Shown one piece after another: positions 23,622 through 31,320 of a DNA stretch of 64,000 nucleotides. A program made the position numbers and the translations under genes. The stretch's first letter is position 1; each line of letters begins with the position of its first letter. A model generated the notes under the pieces. The model saw nothing but the letters and a program-made list of their open reading frames with translations. It was not told the DNA's origin and did not search any database. This DNA is from Candidatus Daviesbacteria bacterium (GTDB taxonomy: Bacteria; Patescibacteria; Microgenomatia; Daviesbacterales; UBA10151), in contig JACPKM010000001.1 of the NCBI GenBank assembly GCA_016187025.1, positions 186,001 to 250,000 on the forward strand. Direction: 5' to 3'.

Positions 23622-23678
23622 GGGGGGAGAGTTACATTGTTCCCCAGGTGACGGTAGATAACCCTAAACTTTCCCCCC
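23622..23678. repeat. Imperfect long inverted repeat upstream of tsaD
   Basis: The arms begin GGGGGGAGAGTTA (23622-23634) and end TAAACTTTCCCCCC (23665-23678), nearly complementary. The inner region also has CCCC and GGTGAC segments. It may be a small non-autonomous repeat. It is followed immediately by a member of the CCCACC repeat family. Confidence 0.45.
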
Positions 23679-23709
23679 ACCCGGGAGGTGAATTAGCTTG
23701 GCATCACAA
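23675..23709 (+). repeat. CCCACC-family dispersed repeat, copy A
   Basis: The core CCCACCCGGGAGGTGAATTA, then GCTTGGCATC, contains a short palindrome (CACC...GGTG). Related copies are at 26770-26805 and 27899-27950. Confidence 0.6.
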
Positions 23710-23726
23710 ATACTGTAATGAATTGA

Positions 23727-24338
23727 CTAAAAACCCCGTCTAGGAAATTGTAGGTGCTTATCTAAATAAATCATTTTAGCGAGTGCTGCATAATCTTTGA
23801 CCGATGAGTGATTTGATTGGCGGCTCCTTACCTGTAACTCCTCGGCTACTAGTAGATAATAATCAAGTCTAATGGGTGCTGTTTTCGGATTTCTTGTTTC
23901 CAAATCTGCAAAGATTTTATTAATCATCATGTAAACATTTCTATCACTTACCCATGGAACTAGTGAAGGGACTAATATTAATCTTGATTGTTCAAAGGTA
24001 TCCATTGCTCTCTGAGCCTGCTCTAAACCCTCAGTATCAATTCTGTGAAAAAAGACAAACAAATCAGCTCTTCCTGATTCCAAAGGCCCATCTGTTAGAA
24101 GAATATTCAATCTGGAATCAGCAGCTGATAGATCGGGAAGAAGCTGTACTGAGGTTTTATGATAATCTTCTAATAAGCGTTGCAATTTTGGGAAATTATG
24201 TCTGGATAAATCAACAACACCTGTTCTTACGTCTAGATTTGATAAGAGGCATGCAACATTTGCTAAAGTGGTTGTTCACCCTAAACCACCACGCTCACTA
24301 ATAAAAGACACCGTTTGAGGGGTACGTTCTATATACAT
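23727..24338 (-). pseudogene. ParA/MinD-like ATPase with in-frame TGA in Walker A
   Basis: Reading from ATG at 24338, the frame gives MYIERTPQTVSFISERGGLG, then TGA (24278-24276), then TTLANVACLLSNLDVRTGVV and on to the stop at 23727. RGGLG-stop-TTLAN matches the deviant Walker A KGGxGKTT of ParA/MinD ATPases, with the stop where the second lysine should be. DLSRHNFPKLQRLL fits the following region. The frame is open for 203 codons apart from this stop. A consensus promoter lies directly upstream. Alternatives are a sequence error, a fresh nonsense mutation, or a shorter protein from TTG at 24185. Confidence 0.6.
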
Positions 24339-24345
24339 AAGAGGG

Positions 24346-24374
24346 ATTATATCAACAAATCAGATTAATATCAA
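24346..24374 (-). promoter_or_regulatory. Promoter of the ParA-like gene, leaderless
   Basis: Minus strand TTGATA (24374-24369), 17-base spacer, TATAAT (24351-24346), 7 bases before the ATG at 24338. It supports 24338 as the intended start, with the TGA inside the gene. Confidence 0.6.
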
Positions 24375-24431
24375 CTATAGGTTATTGTGAGCATTAGCAA
24401 TTTTTTTGAAATTTCTTGCTTAGATAATCTC

Positions 24432-24440
24432 TGATACAAT
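24432..24440 (+). promoter_or_regulatory. Extended -10 of the TauE-like gene
   Basis: TG-A-TACAAT (hexamer 24435-24440), 7 bases before ATG at 24448. Confidence 0.5.
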
Positions 24441-24447
24441 CTTATTT

Positions 24448-25191
24448 ATGGAATCAATCTGGATATTCATTGCAGCTTTTATTGCCACAACTATAAGTGC
24501 CATGTCAGGAGGAGGTTCTTCAATAATTGCTGTTCCAATCTTTCTATCTATGGGAATTGTGTTGCCAATGGCCGTGGCGATACAATCCATAAGTGGTGTT
24601 TTTTGGGTGTTGCCGTCTGCATTTAATTATTTAAAGGGAAGAAAAATTGAGTGGATGTTTTTACTCCTTTTTGCAGGGATTGGAACAATTGGTTCTTACT
24701 TCGGCGCACTTGCTATCACAAGTTTTGACCAAAAGCCCCTCGCGGCAATAGTCGGGCTGCTTATTTTATTTCTCATTGGATTCATGAACTACCAAAAAAA
24801 CCTTGGGTTACAAGAGCAACATGTTAGGTCAAAGTTTAAGGAAAGGCTTGCATACGTTTTCTCCTTCCCAATGGGATTTTATGAAGGATTTTTTGGGTCA
24901 GGAAACGGCATTTTCTTTACGCTTGTTACAGCGTATACCAAGGGCTTTGATTTTATTGACGCGCTTGGCTATTACTATGCGGTTGCTTTTCCATGGGTTG
25001 TTGTTGGAGCACTTGTGTTGATCTCGAAGGGGTATTTTGATCTCTCGTTAATGGTGCCAGCAGTCTTAGGTTCTCTTGTTGGTGGTTATATTGGATCTAA
25101 ATATGCAAGATTGAAAGGAAATAAGTTTGTTAAAATAACTTTTACAATAATCGGTATTATTCTTGGTCTTAAACTATTATTAGGAATATAA
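24448..25191 (+). CDS. TauE/SafE-family sulfite/anion exporter-like permease
   Basis: 247 aa with about 7-8 hydrophobic segments. The N-terminus SAMSGGGSSIIAVPIFLSMG and the second-half repeat FYEGFFGSGNGIFFTLVTAY show the two glycine-rich motifs of TauE/SafE (DUF81). The substrate is unknown; family members move sulfite, sulfoacetate or other organosulfur anions. It has its own leaderless promoter and no linked sulfur genes. Codon and base composition are somewhat more GC-rich than its neighbours, so recent acquisition is possible. Confidence 0.85.
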   Translation: MESIWIFIAAFIATTISAMSGGGSSIIAVPIFLSMGIVLPMAVAIQSISGVFWVLPSAFNYLKGRKIEWMFLLLFAGIGTIGSYFGALAITSFDQKPLAAIVGLLILFLIGFMNYQKNLGLQEQHVRSKFKERLAYVFSFPMGFYEGFFGSGNGIFFTLVTAYTKGFDFIDALGYYYAVAFPWVVVGALVLISKGYFDLSLMVPAVLGSLVGGYIGSKYARLKGNKFVKITFTIIGIILGLKLLLGI

Positions 25192-25306
25192 TTTAAGAGT
25201 AAACCCAATTTACACCTTTTCTCTAACCCCTTAATTTCTCTTATCATCTTTAATCTCACTGCAAGATTACAGGAAGCGTAAGCAACTATCCTACAACCCA
25301 ACTTTT

Positions 25307-25315
25307 TGCTAAAAT
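25307..25315 (+). promoter_or_regulatory. Extended -10 of the zinc-ribbon gene
   Basis: TG-C-TAAAAT (hexamer 25310-25315), 7 bases before ATG at 25323. Confidence 0.45.
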
Positions 25316-25322
25316 ATTTTAG

Positions 25323-25760
25323 ATGAATACTCCAATATGTGGTTTGTGCGGGAAGAAAAGTAAACTTGTAAAAACCGACTGCTGTAATAACTGGATCTGT
25401 AACGATGAAGGTAAATATGTGATTTTTTCGTATGCCAGAAATAGTTGCTCACGTAATCATCGGCGATTCACACTTTGTGGATATCATAACACCGAGGATC
25501 ACAAAAGCAACTGGAAAACATGTAAAAAGTGTGCTAATAGTTTTGATGCTGAAGATTATGCTTGGTACGGAACAAATGAATATAACTTCGAAAAGCTTCC
25601 TGACCCGCCTAAATTTGATCCGACCTATTGCTCTTTGTGCGGGGTTATAATCAACCGTGGAGAAGACGGATATACGCGACTACCCGATGGGAAATTTCTG
25701 TGCGAATCGTGCGGATGGAAACATATGAATGAGCAAATAAAAGATGTTGAGAAGATATGA
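25323..25760 (+). CDS. Cysteine-rich zinc-finger-like protein
   Basis: 145 aa with at least three metal-site-like clusters: CGLCGKKSKLVKTDCC with CNNWIC, then CSRNHRRFTLCGYHNTEDH with KTCKKC, and CSLCGVI with FLCESCGWKH near the end. This suggests several structural zinc sites. I do not recognise the family. It overlaps the RhuM gene start by 4 bases (ATGA), so the two are co-translated and may work together. Confidence 0.65.
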   Translation: MNTPICGLCGKKSKLVKTDCCNNWICNDEGKYVIFSYARNSCSRNHRRFTLCGYHNTEDHKSNWKTCKKCANSFDAEDYAWYGTNEYNFEKLPDPPKFDPTYCSLCGVIINRGEDGYTRLPDGKFLCESCGWKHMNEQIKDVEKI

Positions 25761-26752
25761 AAAAAGAAATTAAAAAATCGCAAATTGCCATTTACCAGGT
25801 AATTGGCGATAAGCAAAAAATCCGAGTCAGAATTGAAGACGAGAATGTGTGGCTGACGCAAAAATTAATAGCTGAGCTTTTTGATGTTGATGTGCGTACG
25901 GTGAACGAACATTTAAAAAATATATTTTCGGAGGTAGAACTGGATGAAAGTTCAGTTATCCGGAAATTCCGGATAACTGCCGATGATGGTAAGACATATG
26001 ACACAAAACATTATAATTTAGATACGATTTTGGCAGTTGGTTATCGTGTGCGATCTGAGCAGGGAACGCAGTTTCGCAAATGGGCAACAGAAAGACTGCG
26101 GGAATATCTTATCAAAGGGTTTACACTGGATGACGAACGACTTAAGCAAGGTGGTGGCAGGGCTCGTTACTTTCAGGAATTACTGCAGCGGGTACGTGAT
26201 ATCCGTAGCAGTGAGCGGATGTTTTATCAGAAAGTAACAGATATTTACGCAACGAGCATTGATTATAAACAAGAGGCACAGCTTACTCAGAAGTTTTTTG
26301 CTACAGTGCAGAATAAAATGCACTTTGCAGTACACGGACATACGGCAGCCGAGATTATAAATAAGCGAGTGGATAGTAAAAAACCATTGATGGGTCTGAT
26401 GAGTTTTAAAAGCGATTATATAACCGCTGACGATATAGTAGTGGCTAAAAATTATTTAAGTGAAAATGAACTCAATCAATTAAATATGATCGTTTCGCTA
26501 TATATTGATTTTGCGGAGTTGCAAGCAAGCAGCGGCCGTCTTATGAAAATGCAGGATTGGATCAACAAACTGGACGAGTTTTTAGCTATTAGTGAAAAGA
26601 AATTACTTCACAGTTCCGGCAGGGTGAGCGCAAAACAGGCAGAAAAGAAAGCATTGGTGGAATATGAGAAGTATCGCAGAGAACGGGATGGAAAATATAT
26701 TTCAGATTTCGACCGCGAAGTGAAAAAACTTTTGAAGAGAGCAAGGAAATAA
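25757..26752 (+). CDS. RhuM-family protein
   Basis: 331 aa. The N-terminal DNA-binding-like part (VWLTQKLIAELFDVDVRTVN, EHLKNIFSE) and KHYNLDTILAVGYRVRSEQG, then FRKWATERLREYLIKGF, are typical of RhuM (first named in Salmonella SPI-3). The C-terminal half contains HGHTAAEIINKRVDSKKPLMG, as in Fic-like/DOC-associated variants. The family is frequent on mobile islands and its function is unclear. It is coupled to the upstream zinc-finger-like gene and followed by repeat B and the tsaD fragment. Confidence 0.82.
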   Translation: MKKEIKKSQIAIYQVIGDKQKIRVRIEDENVWLTQKLIAELFDVDVRTVNEHLKNIFSEVELDESSVIRKFRITADDGKTYDTKHYNLDTILAVGYRVRSEQGTQFRKWATERLREYLIKGFTLDDERLKQGGGRARYFQELLQRVRDIRSSERMFYQKVTDIYATSIDYKQEAQLTQKFFATVQNKMHFAVHGHTAAEIINKRVDSKKPLMGLMSFKSDYITADDIVVAKNYLSENELNQLNMIVSLYIDFAELQASSGRLMKMQDWINKLDEFLAISEKKLLHSSGRVSAKQAEKKALVEYEKYRRERDGKYISDFDREVKKLLKRARK

Positions 26753-26769
26753 ATGATTAAATTATCGGT

Positions 26770-26805
26770 GAAATCCCACCCGGAGGGTGTATTAGCTTGA
26801 CACCT
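26770..26805 (+). repeat. CCCACC-family dispersed repeat, copy B
   Basis: GAAATCCCACCCGGAGGGTG, then TATTAGCTTGACACC, related to copies A and C. It abuts the end of the tsaD fragment. Confidence 0.6.
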
Positions 26806-26806
26806 G

Positions 26807-26866
26807 TCATCTTATCGCTGCAGTTTCATCACAACTGGTTTCAACCCCTAAAATTATTTTGTACAT
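26807..26866 (-). pseudogene. Diverged 5' fragment of a second tsaD
   Basis: The minus strand from ATG at 26866 reads MYKIILGVETSCDETAAIR and then a stop at 26809-26807. The first 17 codons match tsaD at 23599, with mostly silent or conservative changes (T to I, I to V). The upstream TAAAAT-TCAGCTT-ATG segment is identical. The divergence looks like that between two functional alleles rather than a fresh copy. Repeat B begins where the similarity stops. Confidence 0.7.
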
Positions 26867-27106
26867 AAGCTGAATTTTATTAGATAGCTGCAAGTTACTG
26901 ACGGACAACTTTACTTATTGGTGATTCTTTTTCTGTCATGGTCATGTTGCAGATTATATCAGAGAGCAATAGTCTTACCAAATGCAATCATCAGGGGAGG
27001 CCTTTTGTGCAACGATTATAGGGCAAAATCTGGGAGTTCTCAAGCAAGCACTATGAAATAGGATTAAAGCTAAATTTAATCGCTAATTCAGGTGGAAGTT
27101 GTGGGT
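26867..27106. other. Intergenic stretch with a possible 15-codon leader ORF
   Basis: On the minus strand TATAAT and, 7 bases later, ATG (about 26938) open MTMTEKESPISKVVRQ before a stop, upstream of the tsaD fragment. No other gene, terminator or repeat is clear here. Confidence 0.25.
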
Positions 27107-27568
27107 ATGTTTATCAATGTCTGGACGAAGAGCAAAAATCCTGATAAATTACCTTTCATGTCGCAATTAGAACAATTAGGACTATATACTTTTGATTTTG
27201 AAGAAGTACATGGAGATACTCCTCCTGGTCAAGAAATTTTGCCTCAAGAGTATCTACTCGGTACCCCAAATCCTAAAACTCTAATCAAACAAGCCGGAAT
27301 GAGACTTTACCGCCATCTTTGGCATACAGATGAAGTAGATTTATTAACAGATGCTCAAAAAAGAGGTAAAGATGTGGTAGCTTATGTGGCCTCACATGGT
27401 AATGTGTTGATGATTGCAGTTGGTGCAGCAGCTTTGGCTGTAGTAATCTACAATGGTTTTGTTTTTTATAAACATCATAGAGAAGAAAAGGAGCAAAAAG
27501 CATTACCTTCTCCAAAACCCCTTGCGCCTACACCACTGCCCTTAGCAAGAAGAATCAGAGAGCGTTAA
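27107..27568 (+). CDS. Hypothetical protein with C-terminal membrane anchor
   Basis: 153 aa from ATG at 27107 (MFINVWTKSKNPDKLPFMSQ). An upstream GTG at 27092 is in frame. I prefer 27107 because AGGTGG at about 27090 is a possible ribosome site. Not recognised. A soluble domain of about 95 residues is followed by one transmembrane segment (NVLMIAVGAAALAVVIYNGF), then a basic proline-rich tail (KALPSPKPLAPTPLPLARRI). The tail suggests a cytoplasmic or wall-contacting end. Confidence 0.55.
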   Translation: MFINVWTKSKNPDKLPFMSQLEQLGLYTFDFEEVHGDTPPGQEILPQEYLLGTPNPKTLIKQAGMRLYRHLWHTDEVDLLTDAQKRGKDVVAYVASHGNVLMIAVGAAALAVVIYNGFVFYKHHREEKEQKALPSPKPLAPTPLPLARRIRER

Positions 27569-27610
27569 TTTCTCCTGAGTAATTCAGGTTATCAGTCTAC
27601 TGAAGTAAAT

Positions 27611-27859
27611 TTATACAGGTTTAGGAACTAATTTACCAAATGAAACAGCTGGCTTAACAACTGGTTGAGCTTTCCTTATACCTTTACCCATCTCCCATAA
27701 CTCTAACCATAGAATTCTTTCTACTTGATCATCCCTACCTATCCCTTTCAAAGCGGATAATAGTACCAACGGGATATCTTGTAGCAACAAACAACTCTCC
27801 TTCTGCCAATATTCTGGTGCGAGTCTATAATCACCTGCCTCTAATCTAGCCACGGACAT
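27611..27859 (-). CDS. Hypothetical protein, 82 aa
   Basis: The likely start is ATG at 27859 (MSVARLEAGDYRLAPEYWQK); the open frame extends to 27922 through the repeat region. Not recognised. It is soluble and mostly helical, with LLLQDIPLVLLSALKGIG and a basic end (RKAQPVVKPAVSFGKLVPKP). It converges with the membrane-anchored orphan at 27107-27568. Confidence 0.45.
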   Translation of the reverse strand: MSVARLEAGDYRLAPEYWQKESCLLLQDIPLVLLSALKGIGRDDQVERILWLELWEMGKGIRKAQPVVKPAVSFGKLVPKPV

Positions 27860-27898
27860 ATTTATACACATTTTATAGATTTTAAACAAATTAGAATG

Positions 27899-27950
27899 AA
27901 ATCCCACCTGGTGAAATCCCACCTGGGAGGTGGATAGCCTGGCACCTAGG
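27899..27950 (+). repeat. CCCACC-family dispersed repeat, copy C (with tandem half)
   Basis: GAAATCCCACCTGG occurs twice in tandem (27899 and 27914), followed by GAGGTGGATAGCCTGGCACC. The core CCACCTGGGAGGTGG is a perfect palindrome with a 3-base centre. Confidence 0.65.
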
Positions 27951-27993
27951 GATTTTGGGAATTGTTTGTATTTAAATCTTTGTAGCTTTACCT

Positions 27994-27999
27994 TATACT
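27994..27999 (+). promoter_or_regulatory. -10 of the alpha/beta hydrolase gene
   Basis: TATACT, 6 bases before ATG at 28006. No good -35 box. Confidence 0.4.
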
Positions 28000-28005
28000 T
28001 CCTTT

Positions 28006-28866
28006 ATGATCAAAAACAGCAATAATCATTCAATTGAGCTAAAAGATGGCAGAAGATTAGGGTATGCAGAGTTTGGAGATAGAGACGGAAAACCGTTGTT
28101 TTTCTTTCACGGCTGGCCAAGCTCAAGGTTACACGGCCAAAGGTTTGAAGAAGCTGCAAGGAAGCTTAAAGTAAGGATCATATCTTTAGATAGACCCGGG
28201 TTTGGATTATCTGATTATAAAAAAGACCGCACACTTTTGGATTTTCCAAAAGATGTTTTAGAGCTTGCAGATTATTTAAAGATTACAAAGTTTGCCATTT
28301 TAGGTGTTTCTGGCGGCGGACCATATGCAGCCAGTTGTGCATATAGTATCCCGCAAAGAATTGCCAAAGCAGGTATTATGGTGGGACTTGGGCCAACAAA
28401 TATTAAAGGAAATTTAGATGGAATAGGTTTAGTAAATAAATTTGGCTGGGCAAATTATCACAAATTTCCTCTATTAAGATATATATCCTCATTTTTAGGA
28501 TGGTTTGAAACAAAGTTTTTGAAAACTAACCTTTACTCACTATTTATCTCTAGATCCGATAAATTGTTAACAACAGACTCTTTTAAGGAGTTAACCTACA
28601 TGTCTAGACTGGAAGCTTTTAAACAGGGTTTTAAAGCAGCAGCCTTAGATCTAAAGCTTTATACAGACAACTGGGGCTTTGATTTGAAAAAGATTAAGGT
28701 ACCGGTATTGTTATGGTTTGGGGATTCAGATAAAAGTGTTTCTGTTAATATGGGAAAATACTTTGCATCCCAAATCCCCAATAGTAAACTTACCATTTAC
28801 CATAAAGAAGGCCACTATCTTCATGTCAATCATGCAGAGCAAATATTAAAACAGTTGACCCAGTAG
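28006..28866 (+). CDS. Alpha/beta-fold hydrolase
   Basis: 286 aa. It has the oxyanion-hole strand FFFHGWPSSRLHGQRF, the nucleophile elbow GVSGGGPYAA (Ser), the acid in LLWFGDSDKSVS, and the catalytic His in KEGHYLHVNH. It is related to the haloalkane dehalogenase/proline iminopeptidase group of soluble hydrolases; the substrate is unknown. Monocistronic. Confidence 0.85.
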   Translation: MIKNSNNHSIELKDGRRLGYAEFGDRDGKPLFFFHGWPSSRLHGQRFEEAARKLKVRIISLDRPGFGLSDYKKDRTLLDFPKDVLELADYLKITKFAILGVSGGGPYAASCAYSIPQRIAKAGIMVGLGPTNIKGNLDGIGLVNKFGWANYHKFPLLRYISSFLGWFETKFLKTNLYSLFISRSDKLLTTDSFKELTYMSRLEAFKQGFKAAALDLKLYTDNWGFDLKKIKVPVLLWFGDSDKSVSVNMGKYFASQIPNSKLTIYHKEGHYLHVNHAEQILKQLTQ

Positions 28867-28890
28867 GAAACAGATCTCCCAAAATAATAT

Positions 28891-28917
28891 TTGACAAATT
28901 CTTTGTATTGTTATAAA
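28891..28917 (+). promoter_or_regulatory. Promoter of the AbrB-PIN module
   Basis: TTGACA (28891-28896), a short 15-base spacer, TATAAA (28912-28917; TG extension at the preceding bases), 12 bases before ATG at 28930. Confidence 0.45.
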
Positions 28918-28929
28918 CTTATCCTTGTT

Positions 28930-29175
28930 ATGCAAACAACAATATCAATTACCAGTAAATGGCAGATTCATATTCCCAAGGCTGCAAGAGAGGCTTTGGG
29001 GCTTAAAAAACCCGGTATGGTAGAGTTAAAGTCCAAAAAAGGAGAAATCATTATCACCCCCCGCAAAAAAGGTATTTTACATTACGCCGGTAAATATCAT
29101 TATTTGATTAATAAGAAAACAAAGAAGATTAATATAGATAAGATCAGGGACTATATTGATTATTCTGATCTATGA
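28930..29175 (+). CDS. AbrB/SpoVT-type antitoxin
   Basis: 81 aa from ATG at 28930 (MQTTISITSKWQIHIPKAAR); the frame is open from 28891, but that part overlaps the promoter. It has a typical AbrB swapped-hairpin domain (EALGLKKPGMVELKSKKGEI). The C-terminal part (NKKTKKINIDKIRDYIDYSD) would contact the toxin. It overlaps the PIN gene by 4 bases (ATGA). Confidence 0.8.
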   Translation: MQTTISITSKWQIHIPKAAREALGLKKPGMVELKSKKGEIIITPRKKGILHYAGKYHYLINKKTKKINIDKIRDYIDYSDL

Positions 29176-29588
29176 AGAAAGTTTTTATAGACACCAATTT
29201 ATGGGTCAGATTTTTTATTTGTGATATTAAAGATCAATTTGAGGTAACAAAAAAACTTTTGGAGAATATAGAAGAAGGGAGTTTTAAAGCCTACACCTCA
29301 ACCATTGTTCTTCTGGAACTGCAGTTTGTTCTGCAAAGACTCTATCATCTTTCTTTTGAGGGTATACTTGATGTTTTTGATATAGTACGGAAAACACGTA
29401 ATATCACCATAATTGAAAAAACTAATTTTGATTTGGCATTAAAATTCTATCAGCAACATAAAATCAAGTTTCCTGACTGTTTGATCGCCTCGCAACTACC
29501 CAAAGATGCTACTCTAATCAGTTTTGATGAAGAGTTAGGTAAAATTTCAGAAGTTATCACAAAAAAACCGCAGGATTTACTAAATTAG
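29172..29588 (+). CDS. PIN-domain toxin (VapC-like)
   Basis: 138 aa. It has a complete PIN site: D in VFIDTNLWVRFF, E in IVLLELQFVLQ, D in KFPDCLIASQLPKD and D in LISFDEELGK. Probable RNA endonuclease toxin paired with the upstream AbrB-type antitoxin. Its C-terminal half resembles the PIN remnant at 13972-14205. Confidence 0.85.
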   Translation: MKKVFIDTNLWVRFFICDIKDQFEVTKKLLENIEEGSFKAYTSTIVLLELQFVLQRLYHLSFEGILDVFDIVRKTRNITIIEKTNFDLALKFYQQHKIKFPDCLIASQLPKDATLISFDEELGKISEVITKKPQDLLN

Positions 29589-29783
29589 CTTCTTTTCCAT
29601 TGATCAGAGTGGGGGTTTGGTTGTAGGAAAAACTTTATCTCCTAATGAGGTTATTGTACTACGAACCTCTGTTCCCACTCAAAACTTAGCTGAGATACAA
29701 AGAAGATCTAACTCGTTATAAAAACCCTAGCCGCAGCTTAAGTTACCTATTGTGGTATACTCCAGCAATAAAATTAAAGTACT

Positions 29784-30365
29784 ATGGATGAACGCTTAAG
29801 ATCGGCTCCTCCTAAAGGATCAATACCCGAGAGTACATCACTTGATCAGCTCAGACAGCAGGAAAGAGCAGGCCGAGTGTCAGGATTTACACCCAGGAGG
29901 CCAATTAGATCAGGAACATCAGAGCCTGAATTTCGCTTCGATCCTGGACAACATAGATTTCCAACTGATTTAGCAATAAGATCAACTTTTCAGGATAGAC
30001 CTGCAATAGAAAAATTAAATTTTTGGGCGGATGTAGTTGCTTGCGGTGATCGTCTATCTGTAGTTTTAGGGTTTAATGGGGTTAGTTTAGGGCAGGGCCC
30101 TTTTTGGAGAGGACGGGTTAATGATCCATTAATTAGCGCTGCTTGTTTTACGCCAGTAGAGCTTGAGGGAAGGAGGGCTACATTATGGTTGGTCGTAACA
30201 GGAGATATTATTGAAGCAACAGTCATACCAACCCGCAGACGCGATGGTCCTCCTCGTGGAGGAGAGTTGTATGTAGATGTATTAACAGCCGAATACGATC
30301 CAGCCAAAATGGCTGTTTCCAAACGAGATGGTCGGGTATACGCCGGCTTCGAACGCTGTAGCTAG
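29784..30365 (+). CDS. Hypothetical protein, 193 aa
   Basis: Not recognised. Arg- and Pro-rich, probably disordered first 60 residues (LRSAPPKGSIPESTSLDQLR), then a strand-rich domain (DRLSVVLGFNGVSLGQGPFW; ATLWLVVTGDIIEATVIPTR). No signal peptide. A TGG-TATACT extended -10 (29756-29761) would give a roughly 16-base leader without a Shine-Dalgarno site. The 195-bp gap upstream shows nothing else. Confidence 0.55.
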   Translation: MDERLRSAPPKGSIPESTSLDQLRQQERAGRVSGFTPRRPIRSGTSEPEFRFDPGQHRFPTDLAIRSTFQDRPAIEKLNFWADVVACGDRLSVVLGFNGVSLGQGPFWRGRVNDPLISAACFTPVELEGRRATLWLVVTGDIIEATVIPTRRRDGPPRGGELYVDVLTAEYDPAKMAVSKRDGRVYAGFERCS

Positions 30366-30434
30366 TATAATTCTCTTAAGTAATTTTTACCAAGTTTTAT
30401 CTAATTCCTAATACTTAAAGCATATATAGTCTTC

Positions 30435-31271
30435 ATGGATCTTAAAAATTATGGTTATTTTGGGCCGGATAGCATGGCTTGGAGGGTTTGGCGGGAAAGG
30501 ATTCAGCTTTTAGGCGGGAGCAGAGCGATTATTCTGCAGCTTTCCCACCCTTTAGTAGCAGCAGGGGTGGCAAAATATTCAAGCTTTCAAAAAGACCCTT
30601 TAGGCAGGCTTAACAGGACTTTAGATATTATGCAAACTATAGTATTTGGCAGCAAATCAGAAGCTGATGCAGCTTTAGAAAAACTAGACCATGTCCACAA
30701 ACATGTTAAAGGGGTACTCCCGCATAAGATGGGCAAGTTTGATAAAGGGACCTATTATAAGGCAAATGATCCGTATTTAAAGTTGTGGGTGCACGCTACC
30801 TTAATAGATACCAGCCTATTAGTCCATGAGCTTTTTGTTAAATATTTATCTAAAAGCGAAAAAGAGCAGTTTTATACAGAGAGCAAGTTACTGGCAGAGC
30901 TTTTAGGGGTTTCTAAAAATATTATCCCCCAAAAATTAGAAGATCTCCTAGGCTATATGTATGATATGTATAAAAAAAAGGTGATAGTACCAACTCTAGA
31001 GTCCAAACAAGAGGTAGAGGATATATTGGACCCCAAGATACCCTTAGGGCTCAAACCAGCCTTACCCTTTGTAAAGTTTATTACCTCCGGGTTGTTGCCA
31101 AGTTTTTTGCGTGAGGGCTACGGATTAAAATGGGAAAAATCTGATGAGTTAAAACTAAAAGGTGTGGCAAAAGCGGTGCGTACGCTCCTGCCTTTTGTTC
31201 CGGAGCAGATCAGGTTTACTCCATATTACAGATCAGCTTTCAGCTCTCGCTCATTGCCCCATATAATTTAG
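30435..31271 (+). CDS. MpaB/DUF2236-family oxygenase-like protein
   Basis: 278 aa. The start MDLKNYGYFGPDSMAWRVWR and the conserved LQLSHPLVAAGVAKYSSFQK, then WVHATLIDTSLLVHELFV, match the MpaB/rubber-oxygenase-like DUF2236 family. The His in QLSHP and in VWVHATL are candidate haem or metal contacts. The family includes latex-clearing protein and fungal MpaB; the role in bacteria of this kind is unknown. A TATATA (30423-30428) lies 6 bases before the ATG. Confidence 0.8.
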   Translation: MDLKNYGYFGPDSMAWRVWRERIQLLGGSRAIILQLSHPLVAAGVAKYSSFQKDPLGRLNRTLDIMQTIVFGSKSEADAALEKLDHVHKHVKGVLPHKMGKFDKGTYYKANDPYLKLWVHATLIDTSLLVHELFVKYLSKSEKEQFYTESKLLAELLGVSKNIIPQKLEDLLGYMYDMYKKKVIVPTLESKQEVEDILDPKIPLGLKPALPFVKFITSGLLPSFLREGYGLKWEKSDELKLKGVAKAVRTLLPFVPEQIRFTPYYRSAFSSRSLPHII

Positions 31272-31320
31272 TGAAGTTTATTACTGATATATTTGCAGAA
31301 ATCATTTTACTATTAAATTA

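Noticed and set aside
23600..23680. N-terminal extension of TsaD from an upstream ATG at 23680
   Set aside because: The extra residues come from the inverted repeat region, and a leaderless promoter directly precedes the conserved MYKTILGIETSCDE start.
23954..24301. 115-aa open frame on the plus strand
   Set aside because: It lies antisense to the ParA-like frame, which has a promoter and recognisable Walker-type sequence; the plus frame shows no family features.
24201..24338. UGA recoded as glycine (Absconditabacteria/Gracilibacteria code)
   Set aside because: Several clear genes in the window, such as yidD and yidC, end in TGA at the expected place, so the standard code applies.
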